Below are positions 50,645 through 62,119 of a DNA stretch of 64,000 bases, in pieces. Position 1 is the stretch's first letter. Every line of letters begins with the position of its first letter. The stretch covers positions 12,136,146 to 12,200,145 of the forward strand of contig JALIRH010000018.1 of assembly GCA_023055505.1 (NCBI GenBank). The letters run 5' to 3'. A program made the translations under genes and the position numbers. Under the pieces are notes generated by a model. It was not told where the DNA came from, made no database searches, and saw nothing but the letters and a program-made list of their open reading frames with translations. The stretch comes from Callipepla californica brunnescens (taxonomy: Eukaryota > Chordata > Aves > Galliformes > Odontophoridae).

Positions 50645-51381
50645 GGATGAACAGCATATGTATTGGTTTTTGAAAAGAGAAAATGGTAAAGATAATTTAT
50701 AAGGTATTTAAGGAAAATGTTTTATCATTCTTGTCTAACTGACCAAAAAGTCAGTTTCTCAAATGAATTCTCAGATGTTTCTACTATCCAGATTTTTGAG
50801 GTGAGAAATCAGGTTTCCCTCTAAGATACAGAATTCAGTTTTGTATGTCAGGTGCAAAAACTGAAGAATATTTTTCCTGAAAAGGAATTTAAAATTCTAA
50901 TTCTGAGGATAAAAAGTGGGTTTTATTTTCTAACTGTGATCATAAGGGAAAAAATATTAGATGTTTATCAACTACATACAGGTACAAAAATTTATTTGTT
51001 CACTTAATTGAATGAAAACATTTTGCACAATTTTGCAAAAAAAAATTCTGTTGAAATCAAGGTGATCATCTAGTCCAACCATCCACCTACCACCAATGTC
51101 GCCCACTAAACCATGTTTATTAGTAGCACATCTACATGTGTTTTGAACACCTCCAGGGCAGCCTGTTTCATGCCTGACCATTCTTCCAGAGAAGAAGCTT
51201 TTCCTGTTATACAACTTGAGCCTCTCCTGGAGCAACTTGAGGCCTACACTTCTCCCACCAGTCCTTCTCTGTGAACAGCAGCTCAAGCCATGCACCTTAC
51301 GTGGAAAGCTCTCTTACCAGCTGTCAGGAATTTATCTTCCACACACTTCAGAAATCTCCTAGACTGCTTTCTCTGTCCATA

Positions 51382-51672
51382 TCAGGGAAAATTGAAGTCT
51401 CCCATGAGAACAAGGGCTGGTGACTGTGAAAGTTCTGCTAGCTGCTCACAGAATGCCTTTTCAGTTTCTTCATCCTGGTTATGCAGTTTATAACAGACTC
51501 TGACCAGCATGTCAAACCTGTTGGCCCTCGCCTTGATTCTTACCCATAGAGATTCAACTTCACCATTTGTAGCCCTGAGTTCAACAACATGAAAATGTTC
51601 TCTATCATAGACAGCCAGGCCATTGCCTTTCTTCCCTTGCCTATCACTTCTGAAGAGTTTAGAGCTATCCAT
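51382..51672 (-). pseudogene. CR1 ORF2 AP-endonuclease domain fragment
   Basis: A 96-codon open frame from the N-terminal AP endonuclease (APE) domain of CR1 ORF2, which nicks target DNA. Visible: KLFRSDRQGKKGNGLAVYDR near the start, ESLWVRIKARANR in the middle, LVRVCYKLHNQDEETEKAF, and the end ALVLMGDFNFP, which holds the GDFN catalytic/structural block. CYKLHNQ corresponds to the CYRPPNQ of the family. Upstream, in other frames, the CIYTTALGMGNK start of ORF2 is readable near 51750-51800. Downstream, RRFLKCVEDKFLT is readable near 51330-51365. The frame is broken on both sides, so it is inactive. Confidence 0.92.
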
Positions 51673-51937
51673 TGCACCACTCCAGTCATGTGAGTGATCC
51701 CATCATTTTTCTGTAATGGCAACTAAGTCATAATTTGCTTGCTATATGATTATTTCCAACTCCTTTGTTTTGTTGCCCATCCCAAGTGCAGTGGTATAGA
51801 TGCACAGCAGCTGAGCCATAACCATCACCCCCAAACACTGGCATTGTTTCCTGGGCTCATCTCTAGTGAGACTTGTTTCATTCCCTTCCCCTTTGTATCT
51901 AGTTTGAGGTCCTCTCAACAAGCCCTTCCAGTTCCCA

Positions 51938-52189
51938 TCAGACCAGGTGAAGAATGTTCACACTGCATGGTAAAAAGAAAACAAAATTCCTGCAATGGCA
52001 CCAGTCTCTTAGCCACGTATTTTCCAGATAGGTTTTCCTGGTCTTTTCAGTATCCCTCACTGCTACTGAAGGGTTATAGGAAAATACTATCTGTACTCCT
52101 GCTCCTAGGTGCAAGACTCTACGCTTGCTTTTGTTAAATTTCATTTGGTTTCTGACTACCCAGCTCTCGAGCCTGTCCAGGTCTTGCAC
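51938..52189 (-). pseudogene. Chimeric CR1 frame: RT segment joined to ORF1 esterase segment
   Basis: One 83-codon open frame starts with an ORF2 RT sequence (DLDRLESWVVRNQMKFNKSK, then VLHLG). It passes directly into an ORF1 esterase sequence (VQIVFSYNPSVAVRDTEKTR and LENTWLRDWCHCRNFVFF). The switch falls near 52095-52105. In CR1 these belong to different ORFs in the opposite order. The RT part is preceded in another frame (52134-52346) by FNIFINYLDEG and FPDDMKLGG, in which the family FADD reads FPDD. Not a functional fusion, since no domain is complete. Confidence 0.85.
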
Positions 52190-52350
52190 AGCCTTCAGGT
52201 GTGTCAGCCAATCCTCCCAACTTCATATCATCAGGAAACTTGCTGAGGGTGGCCACTACCCCCTCATCAAGGTAATTGATGAAGATGTTGAAAGTAGTAG
52301 TCCTTGCAGCTTTACAGACATCTATAAAAAACGTCCCATTCATCACTAAA

Positions 52351-55289
52351 AAAAAATAGGTTCTTGGTTGCTATACAAGAAGATTCACATTTTCTCACAT
52401 TTCCTTTATTTGCAATTCATTAGGGGTGTCTAATCCTCGCAGACTCAATCTGGTATTTAATTAAGTTCATATAACCTTTATTACGCCCATGCTGACTAGG
52501 TAAAACTCTCTTTTAACTGAAAAGGCGACAATGGAGATTTTCACTCTCTTAAAACTAAAGTCCTCATTAAGCTGTTTGAAGTAGAAATTCTTTTGTTTAT
52601 TACTGAAATTTATCTCAGAAAGAGGTCAGGATAAAGTATAGAAAAGCAGCATCAGGAAAATTTTAGATTTCATATTGAATAATACATGTACAGCTCTAAG
52701 GAAAATAGCTCTAAGCTGTGCAACAAGCTGTTACAAAAGTTATAGTCACTCAAGATTTACTAGGAATGTGTGGTAAGGAGATTAAACTCTGTTCTGATCT
52801 AATTTAGTCTATTTCTCACATAAAAATTACAGAAATTGGAAGGCAGTTGACAAGTTCATCCACTAATTATGAATACAACATGGATTTATTTTTTCCTGTT
52901 AGAGGAGGGATGAAGCTGGATCTGTAGCTAATAGCAGATATCAAACCTAATGACCCTCACCCCTTTTCCACTCACACAATACCAAAAATACCCCAAACAA
53001 GGCATTAAACAAAACCCCATCAACTCAAATAAAAGAGATGAAAGGGGAAAATGAAGACAATATGTAGTGTCCAGTAGCTCTTGTTCATGATGATGACACT
53101 AACTGGAACATGGTTTTAACCTGGTGCCGACTTTGAACAATGCAACTGGCTATTAGTGTACAAATTTTATGTGAACAATTCTTACTAGGTATTTAATTTC
53201 ACTGTCTATGTAAATTATTAGTGGTTGTGAATGTTACATATTAAGCCTTACACGATCTCAGGAATGTGAAGATAAATGAACCTTTTGAATCTGGAGGTAA
53301 AACATACATCATTCAGAAAGAGAGAGGGTCAGCATTAACAAAACAGAAATAAAAGACATGTAGCAGTTTTTCCAGTGACAACCTACAGAACTGCAAATGG
53401 TTAGTTCTTTGTTTTAAAAAATATTTACTCAGTGTGCAACATGATCTTCTTTACAGAGACATCTTTTCTATGCAGCTGTCAACATCTGGAAAGTACTCTG
53501 GACTATTCAGCAACCTTGCCATAAAGAACTGGAACAACAAGTAGGGCAAACCAGTGTTGCTTGAGCTCCATTACAATAAAATTTAAAGATTTCCCTTAAA
53601 ATAAAAATATTATGAAGTTTCCATTGAAAGCTCCTCTGAAATTTGTAGCCACAGGAGAATTCATATTGTCTCTAAAGCTATGAAGCATTCATACTGTCTT
53701 TTTTTTATTTTTTCCTCAAGAAATTGTATTTCTTACTCTTTTATGCTTTTTGACTCTTTACTCTTCACAGTTTGTATGATTCTTCAACATTTTTCTGCCT
53801 AGTTTTTTTGACTTCATTTTCCTTCATTACTGAGATTGAGAGAGACCTTTGGAAACCAGAGCAATGACTAACTTTAAAGCTAGTTCCAGAGATAAGGTTG
53901 TTTACTGCCTTGTTCCTCTGAGTATTCAGTATCTTCACAGTGGAGATTTCTTATCCATTGGAACTAGAACTAAAAGTTCTAGTCTGTTTCAGAGTTATCA
54001 GTGAGCACACTAGAATAATGTATTTAAGTTTCATGATTTTCATTTTCCTTACACAATGAAAGAACAGTCTATTAGGGTTCCAGTTCTACAAAATTCTTCC
54101 TTTCACTCTTTTTCTCTGTATAATGTACTAAGTTCACATGCTTGTCGAATTTTGTGAAAATTAAATTCAGAAGCAGAGGAATTTGGGGCGAAATACCTAC
54201 AAGAACCGTAACAAAACTCTCTTGTACTAATAGAAAATGTCATTTTAAGAGATGGAAAAACTTGGGAAAACATGCTGTGTTACAGATTTCTTGATTTAAT
54301 TTCTTTTTTCCTGCTACAAAAAGTATATCACAGTGAATTCACTGATCTCCAACAAAGAAAAAAAATTAAATGTTATAAGAAACTTCATCTTAATCAGCAG
54401 TAATAAAGCCTGAATATAGGAATGATATTAAATCAAAAACACATTAAATCCAAAACACTTACATGCAGCTTAGATGAAAATTTCCTCAAAGTTGTATATA
54501 GTATGGGAACTCAATTCTACTGAGAGTAATATATTCCTTTCTTCAGTACAGTTCCATGTTTTGGTGGATTAGCTTTGCCCATCCATCTGCTCACCCACAT
54601 CTCTTCCTTAGTAGGATGGAACAACATAGGAAGATCAGGAATGAGAAACTCAAATCAACACGAAAACTATGGAATTGTTTAACAGTTGCTGCTATCATGA
54701 GCAAAGCATGCTTGATTGTGGGAAATTTCTGTTTGTTTTGTTGTTTTTTGTTTTTTAATTGCATATAAACGCCTAAGTAACTACAAACGTGGCAGAAGAA
54801 AGCTAGGCATATACAGAAGGCTGACAGTTTTTAAAGTAGGAGCTTTTATCATCTGTCTTCAAAAGGAACTTACGCACTTAAATAAGGTAAGGCAATGCAC
54901 TAGACTATAATTTGTTTATTCCCTGAAAATACAGAAGACATACAGAGAATGACAATGTCCTACACTGACTTCAGAGAGGCATTTTTTGAATTATTCAGGG
55001 GTTAACATTTTTACAATAGTAAAATGCCCACAGAACACATTGAGGATTTTTACACATACTGTTTCCAGCACTCCCAGTCTTGAACTCCTGTTTTTCATAG
55101 CCCTCTTATGCTTACTAACCATTAATCTTGTAATCATCATAATCAACTTCTGGTTAAAAAGAAAAGTGAGACAGGAAAGAGTAAATGATATGAACCCCCT
55201 TCTTGTGGAGAAGGTGTACATTTTAAATACATTTATATTTCTAGATTAAATATTTCTACAAAGAAAGACAATATCCACAAGATTGTCTG
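52351..55289. other. Unique AT-rich DNA, no gene recognised
   Basis: About 2.9 kb without a recognised repeat. The frames at 54556-54768, 54716-54910 and 54986-55249 (64-87 codons) are hydrophobic and AT-driven, with no known family. Confidence 0.5.
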
Positions 55290-56080
55290 AGCAGACAATG
55301 ATCAGAAAGTTATCAGGAGTAGTCAAAATGGATTCATCAAGGGGAAATTCTGCTTGATCAATTTGATAGCTGTCTACGATGTCATGACTTGCTATGTAGA
55401 TGATGCAAGAGCAGTGGATGTTGTGTACATTGCCTTCAGCAAGGCATTTGACATTGTCTCCCATAACACCCTCATGCTTGAGCTTCGGAAGCATAGGACA
55501 GATGAGTGAACAGTGAGGTGAACTGAAAACTGGCTGTCTGGCAGAGCTCAGAGTGTTGTGAACAATGACACAAAGTTTAGTTGGAGGTTTGCAGCTAGTG
55601 GTGTTCCCAAGGGTTGGTACTGGCTCTGGTCTTGTTCAACATCTTCATTAATGACCTGGATGAATGGATAGAATGCACCCTCTGCAAGTTTATTGAAGAT
55701 AAAAACCTGGGAGAAGAGGCCATCTGTGCTGCCATTCAGCAAGATCTGGACAATCTGAAGAGCTGGGCAGAGAAGAACCTGATATGGTTTAACAAGGGCA
55801 AGTACAGAGTCCTACAGTTGGGGAGGAATAACGACATGCATCAGTACAGGTTAGGGGCAGATCTGTTGAGAAGAGCTCTGCAGAGAAGGACCTGTGTACT
55901 CTGGTGGACAGCAGACTGGCCTTGAGAAACAGTGAACTCTTTAGGCAATGAGGCAATGGACACAAACTGGAAGACAGAAAGTTCCATTTGAACATGAGGA
56001 AAACTTGCTTTAGCATATGAGTTGGACTAGATGATCTCAAGAAATCCCTTCCAACCCCTACAGTCTTATAATCTTGTAAT
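55290..56080 (+). mobile_element. CR1 LINE fragment: RT palm region joined to the 3' end
   Basis: Plus-strand CR1 from before the RT palm ('caaaatggattcatcaagg', 'gccttcagcaaggcatttga', 'attgtctcccataacaccct') through 'cagtacaggttaggggcag' and 'gagaagagctctgcagaga', then, after about 55930, a jump to the 3' UTR ('agttggactagatgatctc', 'aatcccttccaaccccta'). The ORF2 C-terminal third is deleted. It is followed directly by a second CR1 group. Confidence 0.92.
55614..55925 (+). pseudogene. CR1 ORF2 reverse-transcriptase palm fragment with altered FADD motif
   Basis: A 103-codon frame from the RT palm. LFNIFINDLDEWIECTLCKF leads into the catalytic box, which reads FIED here where the CR1 family has FADD. 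The first of the two adjacent catalytic Asp residues is thus Glu and the preceding Ala is Ile. Then AAIQQDLDNLKSWAEKNLI, FNKGKYRVLQLGRNN and MHQYRLGADLL follow as in the family, before a frameshift (RRALQRRTCV...) at about residue 86. Upstream, in other frames, the S(K/R)AFD region is readable near 55437-55460. Non-functional relic. Confidence 0.93.
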
Positions 56081-56109
56081 ACACTAGGAAGAATGTTGTT
56101 CAGCAAAAA

Positions 56110-56265
56110 AAAAGGAAGGAGAACCTTTGTTACTACTCAGCACTGGTGAGACCATATCTGGATTGCTGTGGCCATTATTAGTTTACCCAGTAGAAGAAAG
56201 ATGCAGACAATCACAAGTTACTCAAGGAAGTTTAGAGGAAGCTGATGTAGGTGACTGAAGAAGGG
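56110..56265 (+). mobile_element. Short CR1 fragment
   Basis: A piece of ORF2: 'ctactcagcactggtgagac' and 'atatctggattgctgtggc' correspond to the family's YSALVRPHLEYC stretch, then it becomes too diverged to place. It is separate from the CR1 at 56266, which contains the same region again near 56503-56550. Confidence 0.65.
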
Positions 56266-56975
56266 TGAAATGATAACATATCAGAGTGCGAGGTCTTGCC
56301 TCTGGGTCGAGGCAATGTACGCTATAAATACAAGTTTGGAGATGAAATGATTGACCACAGCCTAGCAGAAAAAGAACTGTGGATGGTGGTGGACAAGATG
56401 GACATGAGCCAGTAATGTGATCTCGGAGTCCAGAAAACTAATTGTAATCTGGGTTGCATCAACAGAAGCATTATCAGCAGGTCAAGAAATGTGATCCTGC
56501 CTCTCTGCTCTGTGAGGATAAGATCTCAACTACAGTACTGCAGCCAGATGTGGAGTCAGAGTACAGGAGGGACATAGATCTGCTGGAGTGTGATCACAAA
56601 AATGATCCAAGGGATGGAAGACTTGCCTAATGAGTACAGGCTGTGAGAGCTGAGGCTGTTCAGCCTGAAGAGAAGGCTCAGAGGAGAACAGGATTGATTC
56701 TTTAGCCAGGTCTGTTCAAATAGGACAAGAGGAAATGGTTTCAAACAAAAAGAAGGGAGTTTTTTATGTAAGAATAAAAATTCTTACAGTAAAAATGGTA
56801 CTGGAACAGGCTGTCCAGAGAGCTGGCCGATGCCCCTCCTTGGAGACATTCAGGGCCAGACTGGTCAGTACTCTGATGTAGATGTGGATGTCCCTGATCA
56901 TCGCAGGGGAGTCAGACTGGGTGATCCTTAAGGGTCTCTTCCTACTCAACCAATTCTGTCATTCTACAACATTAT
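56266..56975 (+). mobile_element. CR1 LINE, 5'-truncated, with 3' end
   Basis: Plus-strand CR1: 'cttgcctctgggtcgaggca', 'tgacatgagccagtaatgtg'-like region near 56399, 'ctgggttgcatcaacagaag', 'gatcctgcctctctgctctg', 'cacaaaaatgatccaaggga', 'ctgttcagcctgaagagaag', a 3' UTR with 'ggagtcagactgggtgatcc', and the tail 'ttctgtcattctac'. Many stops and frameshifts. Confidence 0.92.
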
Positions 56976-58849
56976 TTACGCACAAAAAATAATAATATCT
57001 GAAGTAGTTTCCATTAGGAGAGATTTGGATTAAGCAATGCTTTTATCTTAGTTAAAACTACAGATCCTTTCTTGAGCCTGAATTCTTATTTCTTTCATAG
57101 CTCTGGAAAGAAAATTCAGTCTGCAGACTCTGAATAATGAGAAGATAAATAAAATAAAATAGTGATATCTTTCTTACTAGGAGGAACAGTATCAACAGTT
57201 GATCAGGGATATAAGCGTCTTTTTTGAGTACTCTACATATTTCTGTCTCCTGGAAAACAAAATATACCATGGTTTAACTTATTGAGAAAATCTAAGAATA
57301 TCTCCACATATTCTTAAAAAGGTAGAAAGTTGATTGAACATTCTACACTATTGTGTAAAATCAGTCAGCAAGATAGTCTACTCTTTATCTTTTCAAAACA
57401 GACTTTCCAATCTGCTCACACATATTTTCATAAAATAAATCAGGAAAAGACATAGCTCTGTTGTTTGCTACTTCTTGGCAAATACAGGTGCAACCCACTG
57501 TTTGTTATACTATGATATACTTGTAAGATAGGGGATATGTTAATTTTTTGCAACTGTTTGTAACTGGTATCAGACACCAGTTGCCTTTGAGGGCAAGATC
57601 TAATCTTACCACTGTCAGAAAAATTTCTGTACATGCAAAAGGATTTTATCTACTCAGAACTTACTCTTGAATGTGTTTGTTCCATGTGGAGATGATCTGC
57701 TACAAGCTGCAGGTAACCAGTGCTATAATATACTTCTTCCTCTTCAATATTCCTGTTCTTTGACACAATCCCGTAAGTGGTTTATTCCTTCTTAGAAACC
57801 TCGGCTTTGACAGAAGTAAGTGAAGGGGCTGCAGAAGCAGCATGGTGGATTGTCCATAGCCCTCATTCCCCTGCACTGCCGCAGGGAGGATGTAGAAGTG
57901 TGGACTGTAGAAAGATGTTTTTAATTTGTCTTTAGTTTTCTGACTGCTCTAGTCTCTTACTAGCAGTAGGCAATAGGCAAATTCATTACGCTTCCTAGGC
58001 TGAGTCAATTTTGCATGTGATGGTAACTGGTGAGCTGTTTCCCTGTCCTTGTCTGAATCCATTAAGCTTGTTTCTTCCCCTGTTCCTTTAGGATGGCTGT
58101 GAGAGAGCAGTACGGTAGAACTTAGCTGTCTATCAAAGTGAAACCACAACAGTACCTAACAAAGCACAAAACTAATGAAAATACAGCTATAAAACTAAGG
58201 CCTTGATTGTGGTGATAAATCAGTTAAATAGTCTTTTTAGATTTGGGAAAATGCCATGTAGCCTGAAACCACTGTCTCTGTGATGTTTTGAGGATCTTTT
58301 AGGAAAATTAGTCACCATTGCTCTTGATTGTATTGGTCTGTACTTTATTTGTTATTTATATTCATAGTACATTTGTGCAATATCTCTGTGTTTCAAGGAC
58401 TTACTGTGCCATTCACAAGAAAATTATGAAACTGGAATTTGCCTCTGCTACCCAAATCTTAAATTACATAAAGAGCAACAACAGGAAAATGCAAAAAAGT
58501 TAACAGGGAAATTATCATATATATATATATAAATGCATGAGAAGACACAAGAAGTTACTGTAGAAAGCCTCTAAAATTTCAGCCTAATAGATGTCTTGGA
58601 GGTATATTTGAAAACATATAGATGACAGAGATTTGACAATAAATGTGCTATTTCTAGAACTATTCAATGTGCCATACAAATATAAGCAAAGTCTCCGCTG
58701 TAGATGACTTATCAACATGCTTAAATCCTTTCCATTTGTATGTAGTTATTGTGGGTGTTTGACATGCTGCAGCTATTCCTAGAACAACAAAATTCTTTGA
58801 TGAACTAAGGGGCAATGATAGACAAGTTGTTGTTGAATTTAAATATTTG
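56976..58849. other. Unique AT-rich DNA
   Basis: No gene or interspersed repeat recognised. (AT)n of about seven units at 58517-58531. Confidence 0.5.
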
Positions 58850-59035
58850 AGGGCTGCTCCAAAAGTAATTCCTCCTGCTTTATGATGTTGGCCCAAGACA
58901 TCAGAGGGAGATGTTGGTGGTATGGCAGCAGAGGTTGAACTTTCCCACCAATAACCCATTACATTTTGTTGCCTTGTGACTGATGGACATAGAGGGGCTG
59001 TCAGACAAAACGGTGTCTGACATGGAAGTATTTTG
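58850..59035 (+). mobile_element. Mariner (Galluhop-like) 5' terminal fragment
   Basis: Begins GGGCTGCTCCAAAAGTAAT, the same terminal repeat as the copy at 10264-10799. It continues through 'tgttggtggtatggcagcag', 'gaggttgaactttcccac', 'cattacattttgttgcc' and 'gtgtctgacatggaagta', where the transposase would begin. The similarity fades near 59035, so the transposase and the right terminal repeat are missing. A plus-strand truncated copy. Confidence 0.88.
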
Positions 59036-60178
59036 AGTAAGCAACATGAAATGAAGTTTTTCTAACTCATAATTGCAGTGGTACTAGAGAGAAGTGGACG
59101 TTTTTTTCAGTAGAATAAATGAGCACTGAGCCAAATTGCCTTTTTTGAAGTAAATCTTGTTTTCCATAAATAGGAATTTAACCTACTTCATTCTGCAGAA
59201 GAAAATGTAAACCCACCATTCTTAATTAAACGCCTTTAAATTAGGACTGTGGGGGAGGGGAGAGAGAGTGAGCATTTCCATGATAAGGTGTGGCATGGCA
59301 TAGATATATTAGAAGGATGGAGTGCTAGCAGGGGCCTTTAAGGACCTGCTGCCTTGAGAAGTACTGACAACATTGCTGCACATAAAAGTTCCTATCATGA
59401 TGAAACAGTGACTGCTGGGGCAGTAGGAGAACACAGTGGGAAAAATCAAGAGAAATACTGAAAAGGAATTAAGGAGTTATCCTATTCTATAAGAAGATTT
59501 ATTTTGGAATTAAAAAACTTATTTAGCAATCAAGTATGTTGGCTAAGTTTGCCTTTTGTTCTGCTTTTGTTTAAAAATACATATTTTCAGAAACCTTCAG
59601 AAAATATAGTAGTGTTCAGAATTCACTGAGTGAATATACCTTCCTTGTATATGTATATAGATTGTACATTTGATCTATTAAGGTGTCTACTTCAAGGAAT
59701 TAAATTATTTACAGCTTTATTTGTTCTCGTGTCTCACCATTATTTGCTAAATTATGTAAATAGCAATATCAGATTTAAACATATGCATTTAGTTATACAG
59801 TTCTTTACTTCATACTCCAAGACAATGTGGAATGATGGTAAAAAAGCAGTAGAAATGAAATAATTAGAAAAATAAAACATATGAGCGATTTTAGTCTTTG
59901 CTAAAGTCGTAAATGAAAAAAATTGCTTTTCCTTATTTGTAATTATTTTGATAGATGTTAGTTCCAGATTTATTTCCTTTTTCACTTGCATTGTTTACCT
60001 TTTTACTGTTTTTGTTTTTCTGGAAGATTTTTGTTTCACATGTTATGTGAGCAATTTTTTTTGGTGTGATAGATATATTTCTGAATTTGAAAAATCGTGG
60101 CTCTGGGAAAAAAAAATATCTATGATGGGACAGGAATGTTCATTCCTTTTCTAATCTGGCATGACCACGTTAAGTCAT
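59036..60178. other. Unique AT-rich DNA
   Basis: No gene recognised. Frames of 68-79 codons at 59630-60154 have no motif. Confidence 0.5.
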
Positions 60179-60725
60179 TGTCCTGGTTTCAACTCAGAAA
60201 GTGCTGATTTTCCTCATAGTGTCTGGTATACAGCAATGTTTTGTCTTTAGTAGAAAAACAGTACTGATAACACAGCAATCTTTTAGTTGTTGAGCAGTGC
60301 TGTACAGAGACAAGGATGTTTCAGCATTTTGTGCTGCTCTGCTAGTGATGGGGCTGGGAATGTAAAATAAGCTGAAAGGTGACAGAACAAGGACAACTGG
60401 CCAAAAGGATATTCCATATCATATGACATGCAAAAACTAGAAAACTGTGTGAAGTTGTCTGGGATGAAACTCAGGAACTGCCTTGGCTTTGGTCACTGCA
60501 TGGTGAGCAACTCCATTGTGCATTACTTGCTCTGTAAATACATACATTATTATGAACACTATTATTTCTCTCTCCCTTTCTATCATGACAAATAGGTTTT
60601 TGTTCTTGTTTGTTTGCTTTTTCTGAGTCTTTTTTTATGAGTTCTAATTCTTTTCCCCATTTCTCTCCTATATCTCAATGGGAGGGGGTAGTGATTGAAC
60701 GACTATGGTGCTGAGCTACTTGATC
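60179..60725 (+). mobile_element. Avian ERVL-type solo LTR, decayed
   Basis: Starts TGTCCTGGTTTCAACTC, close to the TGTCCTGGTTTCAGC start shared by a large family of bird ERVL-type LTRs. It follows that family in order: 'gtctggtatacagcaatg', 'ttttagttgttgagcagtgc', 'aactggccaaaaggatattc', 'catatcatatgacatgc', 'gtgagcaactccattgtgca', and near the end 'ctcaatgggagggggtagtg' and 'tggtgctgagctac'. The promoter TATA segment and the polyadenylation signal are changed or deleted, and the 3' terminus is eroded, so the right border is approximate. There is no internal retroviral sequence, so it is a solo LTR. Confidence 0.82.
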
Positions 60726-62119
60726 CAAATTTGCACAGATCCAAATTTGAGGAATTTTGATTGAACTAAACTCTCTTCACAATAACTTCTGTCTTAAATC
60801 TGTGTTTGTATGCCACAGGACAACACAGAAGCCAAGTAACGATCAAAGTTTCTCTTTTTGTATTAGCACTTTAAAGTAGACTGAATAATTTGGAACAGAG
60901 TATAAATTCTTTTTCTTTTTTTACTGGAAACTTTAGTGTGCAAGGATGCTTATTCAAATGTAACCACAATTTCAATGTTAATTTTATTCATTTGCTTTAG
61001 CAACTCAGAAATGACTCATCTTCCCATTGTCTTGGTTGTATTACTTTAAATTCTTCAGTACATTAAAAAGAAGCAATTTGTTTGCTAGAATCCTGAGATG
61101 AAAATACTATCTGCAACATATTCAACAAAGAAAAAAAATTGAGAAAAGCAATTGCTGCATCCTGGGAGGTACTAGTTCTTTAATTGTACTGTTCTAACTT
61201 CACTAGAGACCAAGAGAATGTCAAAAACTTCACTTTATTGTCACATTCAGTTTTCTCATCACATCCTTATATCCTAGGAAAATGTCAAGTAAATCCAATA
61301 CAATTAGAGGTATCCTTGACTGAAAGGCCATGCTATTCTTCCTCAAGAAGCTTTTAAAGGAAGATTTTAGAGACCACTTACTCAAAACTCTGTACTTCAT
61401 GTGTTCTTAAACTGAAAAAAATAAAAGAAAGACAGAAAGAAAAAGACTTGCTTTTTTTGAATTAAATCCTGGAGGTTAGTGCTAGCAGCATATAACATTG
61501 CATGGATTCAGTAGGACAAGCAAGTTATTTTCATCTCAAACCCATATTTTTTGTAAATTATTTATGTCTTGGGCACTAGATCAACAATGGCACGGGGACC
61601 CTCAATTCAATCACTTACATATCATATTAAAATTGTTAAGAATAAATAAATAAATAAAAGGGGAAGTGCATTTTCAACTTAAACTCTATCTTAAAGAAGT
61701 TCTAAAAAAATTTTAGTATTTATCCTTTTCAATTAATGTAAAATCATAACAAATATTAGATTTGCTATTATTTGTTTTTCATAAATTTTGACAGTTAATA
61801 TAATCTACATTATGCTTTGCCATTAAAACAAGACTAAATTATTTAAAAAAAATAAAATACTACGAATGTATTTTGTAGGTCAAAAGTAGCTCGATAATGT
61901 ATGGGTTGCCATGACTTTTCAGATATAGAAGTGGCTTCCATTTAGTAAGAATGAAAATCAATGAGTTCATGTAGCACTAGAAATCAATCTCTTCTATTTA
62001 TATGTTAGATTATTAGTGTTTTTATGTGCTTGATTTTGTGTAAATAGACTTCTCCTTCCTAAGAATGTCTTTGAATTTAACAAGAAATATGAAGTGTATA
62101 TTTTTCTGAGTTCATATAG
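60726..62119. other. Unique AT-rich DNA
   Basis: No gene or interspersed repeat recognised. (AAAT)n at 61642-61660 and an A-rich GAAA/AGAC patch at 61415-61448. Confidence 0.5.
61642..61662. repeat. (AAAT)n microsatellite
   Basis: Four to five AAAT units. Confidence 0.88.

Larger units (their letters stand above)
47656..51035. other. Unique DNA, including a candidate conserved block
   Basis: No gene recognised. It contains (TTG)n at 49042-49063, (TA)n(GA)n at 49333-49367 and a CA/TA tract at 50618-50642. The block at about 49690-50130 has balanced composition and no low complexity (see findings). The frames at 48860-49186 (108 codons) and 47585-47776 have no motif; the C run in the first comes from (TTG)n. 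Confidence 0.5.
51036..52350 (-). mobile_element. Rearranged CR1 LINE with segments out of consensus order
   Basis: All segments are on the minus strand, but their order is not that of CR1. Reading 5' to 3' on minus: RT palm region (52350 to about 52100); ORF1 esterase C-terminal part (about 52100 to 51950); ORF1-ORF2 linker (about 51950-51820); start of ORF2 and AP endonuclease (about 51820 to 51300); then the CR1 3' end (about 51260 to 51036, with 'ggtgatcatctagtccaacc' on plus). In a normal CR1 the order is esterase, endonuclease, RT, 3' end. The RT segment is therefore upstream of ORF1, and the region between endonuclease and 3' UTR is missing. Two or more insertions plus a deletion, or template switching, could explain it. 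Confidence 0.88.

Noticed and set aside
58660..58959. A 99-codon minus frame
   Set aside because: Its N-terminal part is the antisense of the mariner copy at 58850-59035.
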